DNA of 29,997 bases, from positions 1-29,997 of IMG/VR virus record IMGVR_UViG_3300005581_000084; one strand, 5' to 3'. Source of the DNA: a virus. Both the position numbers and the translations under genes were made by a program. The notes below the pieces were generated by a model. The model ran no database searches. It saw only the letters and a list, made by a program, of their open reading frames with translations, and had not been told where the DNA came from. Shown here piece after piece: positions 14,917 through 20,396 of this stretch. The number at the start of each line of letters is the position of its first letter. Within the stretch, counting starts at the first letter, position 1.

Positions 14917-15186
14917 ATGTCACTTACCAAGTCCCTACCTATCTCCCTTCTGAAGACCATCTCTGATAAAAACTATGAGTCAGGTCGTCCTGTTCACACC
15001 ATCGACTTCGACTCTATGTTGGAGGAGTATCCCTCTCTTGAGTCCCTCGAGTTGTTGGGTATCGTCAACCACCGAGATCGTGGTTGCGAGGCTCACTTCA
15101 AAAGCCCGAAGGGTGGTATTATGTGGTTACGTCTCGGACTGACCAAAGGTCAACTGAAGAAAGTTCAGTCAGTTGTCGGTATCTAA
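14917..15186 (+). CDS. Hypothetical 89-aa protein, rightward cassette gene 2
   Basis: The protein starts MSLTKSLPISLLKTISDKNY and ends in a short basic helix (TKGQLKKVQSVVGI). A segment near residue 60 (RDRGCEAHFKSPKGGIMWLR) looks like a beta hairpin. It has its own promoter 32 bases upstream, and its stop runs into the next promoter. No family was recognised. Confidence 0.75.
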   Translation: MSLTKSLPISLLKTISDKNYESGRPVHTIDFDSMLEEYPSLESLELLGIVNHRDRGCEAHFKSPKGGIMWLRLGLTKGQLKKVQSVVGI

Positions 15187-15218
15187 TTTGTGTATTCCAA
15201 ATATCCAACGTATCTTTG
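15187..15218 (+). promoter_or_regulatory. Rightward promoter (TTTG-N20-TATCTTTG)
   Basis: TTTG at 15187-15190 follows the TAA of the 89-aa gene directly, then 20 bases, then TATCTTTG at 15211-15218: a textbook Bacteroidota promoter. From the -7 box onward, 30 of 32 bases equal the promoter-leader at 14596-14627. Confidence 0.85.
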
Positions 15219-15222
15219 TTGA

Positions 15223-15242
15223 GTTGAACCTCTAACCTCTTT
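15223..15242 (+). repeat. Leader repeat, copy 2
   Basis: Exact second copy of GTTGAACCTCTAACCTCTTT, again four bases after the -7 box and just before the ATG (15249). Confidence 0.85.
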
Positions 15243-15248
15243 ATCACG

Positions 15249-15503
15249 ATGAAAAACTACACCTCCCTCCGTCAAGTTACCGAAGCCTACAAGTCGGGTG
15301 AACTTATGTCGTCTTATACCTTCACCTTCAAGGGTTTCCATTGTTGGTGGGGTGGATATGACCTCCGTGATGGTGTTGTTGAGTGTTCCTTCAACCGACT
15401 TCGTTGTGACCCATCCACCGATGCTCAGTATAAGGACTTTGATCGTCTGTCTCGACTCGATGTTTTCTGTCGTAATTACGCTGTGGACGTGGACCTCTCC
15501 TAA
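15249..15503 (+). CDS. Hypothetical 84-aa protein, rightward cassette gene 3
   Basis: The protein starts MKNYTSLRQVTEAYKSGELM, has an aromatic core (FKGFHCWWGGYDLRDGVVEC) and ends in an acidic tail. Four cysteines are spread along it. The gene has its own promoter and the repeated leader, and is followed by a strong terminator. No family was recognised. Confidence 0.75.
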   Translation: MKNYTSLRQVTEAYKSGELMSSYTFTFKGFHCWWGGYDLRDGVVECSFNRLRCDPSTDAQYKDFDRLSRLDVFCRNYAVDVDLS

Positions 15504-15534
15504 TTTCTCTGTGTTGTTTTGTGTTTTCTTGGGT

Positions 15535-15565
15535 TGGGGGGTCTTTCGGGACCCCCCTTCTATTT
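15535..15565 (+). terminator. Rho-independent terminator of rightward cassette
   Basis: GGGGGGTC (15536-15543) pairs with GACCCCCC (15550-15557), an eight-pair stem with a six-base loop, followed by a T-rich run. It ends the rightward cassette just before the convergent 90-aa gene, whose stop codon overlaps the T-rich run. Confidence 0.85.
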
Positions 15566-15832
15566 TATCATAGTCCTGTTTTGGAATCTCGTCTGTAAGA
15601 GGAGTTCGTATATCGTTTGGTCCTCTGATATCTTTTCTTTGAGAAAGTCCCGTAGAATCGATAAAACACCCATCGTTCCGAGTGTTCCGACCTTTTTCTC
15701 ATCTATCTTTGTGGTTCCTTCGTGTAGAACGTATCCGAACTCGTGTGGAGCATCACCGGTGAAATATAGGGATAGAGTATATTTTGGTATTTCTACTTTG
15801 AGGTGTTCGGGTAGTTCTGGTTCTTTATTCAT
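15560..15832 (-). CDS. Hypothetical 90-aa protein
   Basis: The protein starts MNKEPELPEHLKVEIPKYTL, with strands in the first half (YTLSLYFTG, FGYVLHEGTTK) and a helical second half (GVLSILRDFLKEKISEDQTI). The start overlaps the upstream stop by eight bases. It is the last gene of the operon from 17575. Function is unknown. Confidence 0.65.
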   Translation of the reverse strand: MNKEPELPEHLKVEIPKYTLSLYFTGDAPHEFGYVLHEGTTKIDEKKVGTLGTMGVLSILRDFLKEKISEDQTIYELLLQTRFQNRTMIK

Positions 15833-16163
15833 AATAAACTATATGGTCTGTTATCATATCGATAAATTGATGAACTTCCTGTTCTGGTTTTCCATCGAAT
15901 GTTGGATATGCATATAGAAAGTTTCCCATTTTGTATTTGTTATTGAGAATATAATTTGACTGATATAGGTCGTAAATTGTATCGACGAAATATACATCAA
16001 GTAGTTCCCTTTTTTGTCTCACGACCATTGAGTATCCGAGTTCGTCCTCCTCTACAAATTCCATAGTCAGTCCGTTCGGTGCGTGTAGTGATAGTTTAGT
16101 GAGGTATTGAAATATTTCTTGCCTGTTCCAAGTTTTGTAGTCGAATTCTTTTACTAAGTTCAT
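15825..16163 (-). CDS. Hypothetical 112-aa protein
   Basis: The protein starts MNLVKEFDYKTWNRQEIFQY. It has a helical N-terminus, a beta middle (LTMEFVEEDELGYSMVVRQK) and an acidic C-terminus. Its first 68 bases overlap the end of the 127-aa gene in another frame, a long overlap for this genome. An internal start is possible: the next Met is at about residue 34. Function is unknown. Confidence 0.6.
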   Translation of the reverse strand: MNLVKEFDYKTWNRQEIFQYLTKLSLHAPNGLTMEFVEEDELGYSMVVRQKRELLDVYFVDTIYDLYQSNYILNNKYKMGNFLYAYPTFDGKPEQEVHQFIDMITDHIVYYE

Positions 16164-16479
16164 AAAGTTCTATTAGTTCGTTTTTATACATTTTTATCAA
16201 TATCATATCCTTACTATTTCGTTGGAAGAATATATTTTGGTTTATTAGTTCCACCTCGAGTATGCCTTCGGTGTTGGTCTCTTTTATGAAGAGTTGGGAG
16301 TTATTCTTGAACGCATCGACTATTTGTCGTCTGGTAAAGAATATTCCGTCTTGAAATAATTCCTTATCTATCATTATGAGTTCCATATCATCGATGTAAA
16401 TCCCAAAGGATGTTTTGAGTCCAACTTTATTGAGGTTACTGAATACTTGGAATAGTTTTTCGAGTCTGGTTTTTTTCAT
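16096..16479 (-). CDS. Hypothetical 127-aa protein
   Basis: The protein starts MKKTRLEKLFQVFSNLNKVG, followed by strand-rich segments (TSFGIYIDDMELIMI) and a C-terminal helix rich in Leu and Glu. No known motif was seen. The gene follows the 184-aa gene after about 11 bases and overlaps the 112-aa gene by 68 bases. Confidence 0.65.
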   Translation of the reverse strand: MKKTRLEKLFQVFSNLNKVGLKTSFGIYIDDMELIMIDKELFQDGIFFTRRQIVDAFKNNSQLFIKETNTEGILEVELINQNIFFQRNSKDMILIKMYKNELIELYELSKRIRLQNLEQARNISIPH

Positions 16480-16490
16480 ATTGATAAATA

Positions 16491-17045
16491 TTACTTTTTG
16501 TTTTTTTGTAATTCCTTGAGTCGTTGGTTACGTTCCTGTTCTGTTACCTCTGTTGGTTTTAGTTGGAGTAATGGTTCGAGTAATTTTTCTATTGGAATGG
16601 TATATCCTTTATTTGTATCGTTGGTTCCATTGAGTTTGTAGGTTGTTATATCCAAAACCCATCCTTCCTCAAGTCCTTTATCGATTATTTCTTTGAGGTA
16701 TTTGGTTTTTACCATTATCGTTATAGGACCTATTTTCCCGTCGTTTTGGAGTATGGGTAGTATGTAGGTATCACTTTTGGTAGAAGATATCCCAGAAGGT
16801 CTGAAAACGTCCCATTCGGGTTTTTTCATTGAGTATTCTATGAATACATTTCCGTATTGTCTTACACTCGGTTCTAATTGGACTTTTATCTCCGCTGTTT
16901 TTATTGAGTCATCTATCTCTTGTTCGAATTGAGTGAAGCTTGAATAAACATCTCCTCTGTTTTTTATATCCTTGAGTAATTTTTCAAGTCGTTTGTTCTC
17001 GATGGTTATATCGTATTCCGTTGAGGTTTTATTTTTATTTTTCAT
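16491..17045 (-). CDS. Hypothetical 184-aa protein
   Basis: Two starts are possible: ATG at 17060 (MGDRVMKNKN) or ATG at 17045. The second forms an exact ATGA overlap with the stop of the DUF6291-like gene (17042-17044), the junction used throughout this genome, so 17045 is preferred. The protein is lysine-rich with a coiled N-terminal third (IENKRLEKLLKDIKNRGDVY), a strand-rich centre and a basic tail (NQRLKELQKNKK). The composition would suit nucleic-acid binding, but no domain was recognised. It lies between the DUF6291-like gene and small unknown genes. Confidence 0.65.
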   Translation of the reverse strand: MKNKNKTSTEYDITIENKRLEKLLKDIKNRGDVYSSFTQFEQEIDDSIKTAEIKVQLEPSVRQYGNVFIEYSMKKPEWDVFRPSGISSTKSDTYILPILQNDGKIGPITIMVKTKYLKEIIDKGLEEGWVLDITTYKLNGTNDTNKGYTIPIEKLLEPLLQLKPTEVTEQERNQRLKELQKNKK

Positions 17046-17575
17046 AACTCTATCCCCCATTTCTTTTTAGCAACTTCTTGAAGTTCCTTGAGAGCTTGTT
17101 TTTGTTCCTCGTCTGTAAAAGTATCCTGTATGTGGTTGTAAGAAATTTCCGTAGAACTTCTGATAGAACTTCTATTATAATTATTTGGAAAAATTATTTG
17201 TTCAATAATTTTTCCATTATTAGTTCTATTATTATTACTTACTTTTTCTTTTTCTTTTACTTGCTCTTGCTCTTGCTCTTGCTCTTGTTGGTAAGGGGGT
17301 TGGTATCCCCCTTCCTTACCCCCTTCGGTAGGGGGTTCGATAGGGTCTCTTTTTTCTCCTATTTTGGTCTTGGTTTTATCCTCGTATCCCTTTACTTGTT
17401 GGTCGACGAGGAACTTCCAAGAACCCCATATTATTTGACTTATCCCCTCAAGTTGAGGTTCCGTTCCGTTGAATTGTCTTTCAAGGAGAGCGTCCATTAT
17501 TTGGACTTTGGTCTTATCATCGAGTAGTTTGTATGTCTCGTAATATGACCTGTAAAAACTGAAGGCTTTACGCAT
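17042..17575 (-). CDS. DUF6291-like protein, head of a five-gene operon
   Basis: This 177-aa protein has an N-terminal half (MRKAFSFYRSYYETYKLLDD, then a WGSWKFLVDQQVKGYEDKTK helix) that fits the DUF6291 pattern seen in many phages next to replication genes. A Gln-Glu repeat (four copies of a six-base unit) and a Pro/Gly-rich linker join it to a C-terminal helical part (DEEQKQALKELQEVAKKKWG). In related phages such proteins are thought to take part in replication initiation, like DnaD-type proteins; here that is only inference. It follows the promoter at 17632-17660 and couples to the next gene by ATGA. Confidence 0.7.
   Translation of the reverse strand: MRKAFSFYRSYYETYKLLDDKTKVQIMDALLERQFNGTEPQLEGISQIIWGSWKFLVDQQVKGYEDKTKTKIGEKRDPIEPPTEGGKEGGYQPPYQQEQEQEQEQVKEKEKVSNNNRTNNGKIIEQIIFPNNYNRSSIRSSTEISYNHIQDTFTDEEQKQALKELQEVAKKKWGIEL
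17261..17287 (-). repeat. Six-base tandem repeat encoding Gln-Glu
   Basis: Four copies of TTGCTC on the plus strand encode an alternating Gln-Glu run in the DUF6291-like protein. Copy-number change would keep the frame and change linker length. Confidence 0.85.
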
Positions 17576-17631
17576 TTTTTATTTTTTTTTTAGGTAGTGG
17601 TTTCCCACCGGTTTATGTGCCATTTCAAACG

Positions 17632-17660
17632 TAAATATAGTCGAGAACCGGAAAAGTCAA
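17632..17660 (-). promoter_or_regulatory. Promoter for the DUF6291-like operon
   Basis: On the minus strand GTTGAC has TTG at 17660-17658, then 18 bases, then TATATTTA (17639-17632), followed by ACGTTTG. The same -7 box is used at 13631, 14541 and 17832. Confidence 0.55.
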
Positions 17661-17673
17661 CTCGGTGGGTGAA

Positions 17674-17703
17674 TAAAAAAACCCCCCTTTTTCAAGGAGG
17701 GTT
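17674..17703 (-). terminator. Strong terminator at the end of the late block / small RNA
   Basis: On the minus strand AACCCTCCTT (17703-17694), a four-base loop GAAA, and AAGGGGGGTT (17689-17680) form a ten-pair stem with one G-U pair, followed by seven T. It would stop leftward transcription from the head genes and end the small RNA candidate. Confidence 0.9.
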
Positions 17704-17825
17704 ATAGTTAGGGGGGAGAGGACTTCGGTGGACCCAAAAAAGAGTAAGACAAATAAACCCTGTAAACCCCAACCGAGTCATAAATGGCTGAACTCCCCCC
17801 CTTGTAATTTTTTTGTTTTCGTGTA
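17675..17825 (-). ncRNA. Candidate structured small RNA, about 150 nt
   Basis: A leftward promoter (TTG, 19 bases, TATATTTA at 17861-17832) and the strong terminator at 17674-17703 bracket about 150 bases with no leftward gene. Within it GGGGGGAG (17800-17793) can pair with CTCCCCCC (17718-17711). Inside that stem, GACTCGGT/GG (from 17779) can pair with CC/ACCGAAGTC (ending 17721), ten pairs with one bulge on each side. Nested stems plus own promoter and terminator are the layout of a bacterial or phage small RNA. The inner loop is large and A/U-rich. It could instead be only the structured end of the late mRNA. No known RNA family was recognised. Confidence 0.45.
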
Positions 17826-17831
17826 TAGTTA

Positions 17832-17861
17832 TAAATATAAACTTTTTATCTTTTTCGTCAA
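17832..17861 (-). promoter_or_regulatory. Leftward promoter for small RNA candidate
   Basis: On the minus strand TTG (17861-17859) within TTGAC, 19 bases, then TATATTTA (17839-17832). It matches the other leftward promoters. The -33 box touches the start codon of the rightward zinc-ribbon gene. Confidence 0.5.
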
Positions 17862-17862
17862 T

Positions 17863-18129
17863 ATGGATGAACGTCGTATTTGTAAAATTTGTGGTAATTC
17901 TTTCTACGTAGGAATCCGTGCTCGATGGGTATGCTCCTCCTGTAGTCAAAGAAGTGCTATTGTTGTCGGAAAAACTCGTCTCAAGGACCTACATTATCCT
18001 AATAATTTATCTAAGCAGAACGATGTCAATTCCGCTCGTGAGTTATTGAATGACTTGGGTTATAATGTTGAGGGGGACGTTCATCAGCAATTTTTGGAAC
18101 GTTGTCGTAGTCGTGGAATTATTTTTTGA
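17863..18129 (+). CDS. Zinc-ribbon protein, 88 aa
   Basis: The likely start is ATG at 17863 (MDERRICKICGNSFYVGIRA), since the open frame upstream runs through the terminator and the structured RNA region. CKIC and CSSC form two cysteine knuckles (residues 7-10 and 24-27), a small zinc ribbon, followed by a basic stretch and an acidic helical C-terminus ending RSRGIIF. It may bind nucleic acid. It lies alone on the plus strand, facing the late block, and its end overlaps the end of the 56-aa gene by 11 bases. An AT-rich tract (TATAAATATA) just upstream may include its promoter, with TTTG at 17812-17815. Confidence 0.75.
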   Translation: MDERRICKICGNSFYVGIRARWVCSSCSQRSAIVVGKTRLKDLHYPNNLSKQNDVNSARELLNDLGYNVEGDVHQQFLERCRSRGIIF

Positions 18130-18289
18130 CTCGTTTTAGGTCACGAATAATTCTCATTTGTTTTTCTCTCCAACGTCCATAACACACCGCCATCGCTTGG
18201 TTCGATGGGAACTCGTCTTTGGTTACTTCATAACATCGGTTGATGTATTCTCTTTGGGTTTCACTATTTCTTGGGATTGGTAGAGGCAT
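18119..18289 (-). CDS. Short 56-aa protein of a common phage type
   Basis: ATG at 18289 and TAA at 18121-18119 give MPLPIPRNSETQREYINRCY, then a middle with EFPSNQAMAVCYGRW and a basic tail ending RDLKRVKK. The layout (MPLP start, a Cys before the middle, EFP..QA.AVCY..W) is one I know from short phage proteins encoded beside structural genes or fused to head proteins; their function is unknown. It overlaps the 94-aa gene by 26 bases and is the last gene of the late block before the terminator at 17674-17703. Confidence 0.7.
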   Translation of the reverse strand: MPLPIPRNSETQREYINRCYEVTKDEFPSNQAMAVCYGRWREKQMRIIRDLKRVKK

Positions 18290-18548
18290 CGTGTTCCTTC
18301 ATTAGTTTTTTTAGTTCGTGGTTTTCCTCAAGGAGGGTTCCAACTTTTTTCTCGAGGGCATCTATTTTTACGTTCAAGGACCTTATCTCCTCCTTCATAT
18401 CATCGATGATGGTTTGATAGATATTGATACTTTTTTCCAAATTGAGTAGAAGGACACTTTCGGTCTCTGCTCGTCCTTTTCTTATCCCAAGTAGGAATGT
18501 TACAAACCCTGTAATTGAGGTCATTAGGAGTGAGATAAATGGTTCCAT
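18264..18548 (-). CDS. Membrane-anchored coiled-coil protein, holin- or spanin-like
   Basis: This 94-aa protein has one N-terminal membrane segment (residues 3-22, FISLLMTSITGFVTFLLG) followed by a basic stretch and a long coiled coil (SLNVKIDALEKKVGTLLEEN). This layout fits small holin-like or spanin-like phage proteins, or a membrane-bound accessory. No lysis enzyme is encoded next to it, so the lysis role is only a guess. It lies at the end of the head operon. Confidence 0.65.
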   Translation of the reverse strand: MEPFISLLMTSITGFVTFLLGIRKGRAETESVLLLNLEKSINIYQTIIDDMKEEIRSLNVKIDALEKKVGTLLEENHELKKLMKEHDASTNPKK

Positions 18549-18570
18549 TTCGTTTTACTTTTCGATAGTT

Positions 18571-18600
18571 GTTGATGAGGCTTGATGAGGTTTGATGATG
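18571..18600. repeat. Three 10-bp direct repeats (TTGATGAGG-like)
   Basis: GTTGATGAGG, CTTGATGAGG and TTTGATGATG lie head to tail in the short gap between the connector gene and the coiled-coil gene. One helical turn per unit suggests a protein-binding site such as an operator or small iteron. Confidence 0.7.
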
Positions 18601-18612
18601 CTCACTACTTAT

Positions 18613-19215
18613 TTACCATCCATCACAGCAGTAGTCAGGGTCTGTTCGGTCGGTGTATGAAGGAAGACCTGGATATCCTCCTCCGAAACGTGGAAGTCGT
18701 CTCCTTCCTGTATCGATGTAAATTCCTGAATAATAATTTTCCTTCGCTGGTCTCATTCCATCGATTGTGGAGTATGAGAAGTAGAGTGGGTAGTCACCAG
18801 GATGGTTTTGTATCCAATCCATCATTCTCTGAGCGTAGAACTCGTATCTTGCTTCGTGGATGTTACGTAGGTAGGTTAGGTTTCCCTTATCTACGGGTTG
18901 TCCCTGTTCGGTCTGTCCTATAATGACGGACTTGTTCATTACCCTCATCCATAGGGTCGGTAATGACTCCCAAGTGGCTCTCCATAGGAGATATGGTTGT
19001 ATGTAGTCCTGTAATAGTGTTAGGTCTGGACCCGATAGGGTGTTGTTTTGTGCTCCGTTGAGGATGTAATTGTAGAAGGATGTTCCGAGTAAATTTTGGA
19101 GTCCCAAGTCCTGAGCAATTTGAACCCCCGCCAATAATAATTTCTCATCGACGTTATCATTTATTTCGGTGAACGCCTTTATTTTTTGAGCACTGACTAA
19201 TAAAACCGCTGCCAT
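18613..19215 (-). CDS. DUF6712-like head-tail connector protein
   Basis: This 200-aa protein starts MAAVLLVSAQKIKAFTEIND and is largely helical up to about residue 140 (GVQIAQDLGLQNLLGTSFYN; DYIQPYLLWRATWESLPTLW), then has a Gly/Pro-rich tail with CCDGW at the end. The helical pattern and its place directly after the portal gene fit the DUF6712 family of Bacteroidota phages, presumed head-tail connectors. It starts one base after the portal stop, implying coupled expression. The C-terminal Gly-Tyr-Pro-rich tail is unusual. Confidence 0.65.
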   Translation of the reverse strand: MAAVLLVSAQKIKAFTEINDNVDEKLLLAGVQIAQDLGLQNLLGTSFYNYILNGAQNNTLSGPDLTLLQDYIQPYLLWRATWESLPTLWMRVMNKSVIIGQTEQGQPVDKGNLTYLRNIHEARYEFYAQRMMDWIQNHPGDYPLYFSYSTIDGMRPAKENYYSGIYIDTGRRRLPRFGGGYPGLPSYTDRTDPDYCCDGW

Positions 19216-19216
19216 T

Positions 19217-20347
19217 TTATTGAGGTGTATTTGGTAGTTCGGGGGTTATGGACTCTACTGGATTAGTATCAAAAATTTCGTTTTGAATTATCTCCAATTT
19301 GTGTAGTTTTTTGTCCCTCAAGAATAGTAATTTCTCGAATTGTTCTAATAGTTGGTCCTGTAATGGAACGATTGTAGTTCGTAGGAAGTGTTCGTATCCC
19401 TCAACGACTTCGTTTTTGGACCCAAGTTGTCCTGGTGTTTCTATTCCCAAAAGTTTTGGGGATGTTATTCTATGACCGGTTAGAATCGTGTTCCTCACAA
19501 TTTCATCCATATCTCTATAAAATTGGTCAGAGTTATTTAGGTTGAGTGGTGTAATGGTTGGTTCGTGTTCCTTGTCCTCTGCGAAGTTTAGGAATAGTCC
19601 CCCTGCGTTATTCGTTGATGAGTATTTGTCCATCAGGTGTCTGTATACCTGACTTCTCTCCTCCTCTGATGGAATACCATTATTCAAGGAAATAAAAATT
19701 GACGGGAAGAATCCGTTTTGTAAGTTTTGTAGGTGGAAGTTTTTGATGTTGATATCAATTTCCGTGGCAACCCTACTTCCTATCCACTCTGGCATCGGAT
19801 AGTATGTTTGGTTAGGTGCGTATCCCATATACCAATAAATTTGAGAGGGGTCCTCATCATTCAGGTCAAATGCAGGTATGCTGAAGGGTTTGTATTTCCT
19901 CTCATTTCTCCAATCAGCACTATACCAATATTCCTGAACAAAGTCACGATAATCGACTTTTCCTGAACGTAGTTTAGATAGGTCCATGTGATACATTTCT
20001 GATATTCCGTCTCCCATCTTATTTTTTACCACGTTGAGTGCGAATCCGTTATGGATAACAAAGTCCATTGCGGTCTTTTTATAAATTTCCCTCAATGAGT
20101 TCATTCCGTTGACCATATAAAGGGTTGAGTCCTGTCCGTCTATTAGGAGTTTTTCACCCCAAACAGCATCTCGTTTTGCATTTAGACAGGCTCTGTTGAT
20201 AGCGGAATAATTGTATAGGTCGATGGAGTGACTGGGCCATAAATTATCCCCACCCCAAAGTATCCATTCCTTGTTAGTTATGGTCTCCTCGAAGGTTGGT
20301 AGGTTCACCACCTCAAAGTCGAGTTTGAATAAATTATCCCTGTTCAT
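19217..20347 (-). CDS. Portal protein
   Basis: This 376-aa protein has features of compact phage portals: an N-terminal ILWGGDNLWPSHSIDLYNYS segment, the clip or stem region with many helices, and a C-terminal helical region (SKNEVVEGYEHFLRTTIVPL then QDQLLEQFEKLLFLRDKKLH) seen in PBSX/HK97-type portals of Bacteroidota phages. The portal forms the DNA channel at the capsid vertex and docks TerL. It heads the connector genes and has the conserved late element 28 bases upstream of the start. Confidence 0.8.
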   Translation of the reverse strand: MNRDNLFKLDFEVVNLPTFEETITNKEWILWGGDNLWPSHSIDLYNYSAINRACLNAKRDAVWGEKLLIDGQDSTLYMVNGMNSLREIYKKTAMDFVIHNGFALNVVKNKMGDGISEMYHMDLSKLRSGKVDYRDFVQEYWYSADWRNERKYKPFSIPAFDLNDEDPSQIYWYMGYAPNQTYYPMPEWIGSRVATEIDINIKNFHLQNLQNGFFPSIFISLNNGIPSEEERSQVYRHLMDKYSSTNNAGGLFLNFAEDKEHEPTITPLNLNNSDQFYRDMDEIVRNTILTGHRITSPKLLGIETPGQLGSKNEVVEGYEHFLRTTIVPLQDQLLEQFEKLLFLRDKKLHKLEIIQNEIFDTNPVESITPELPNTPQ

Positions 20348-20374
20348 CTCTTATTTTGTGTTGTATTTTGTTGT

Positions 20375-20389
20375 ATAAAGGTAAGTATA
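20375..20389 (-). promoter_or_regulatory. Late-gene element TATACTTAYCNNTAT, copy at portal gene
   Basis: The minus strand reads TATACTTACCTTTAT, 28 bases before the portal ATG and inside the short gap after the propeller gene. Confidence 0.5.
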
Positions 20390-20396
20390 AAAAAAC

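Noticed and set aside
17704-17802. tRNA or tmRNA in the G/C-flanked region
   Set aside because: No T-loop (GGTTCRA-type) or anticodon arm of proper size; stem lengths do not fit.
17692-17949. Minus-strand 85-aa frame over the small RNA candidate and zinc-ribbon start
   Set aside because: It crosses the promoter and ends within the terminator stem; composition is not protein-like.
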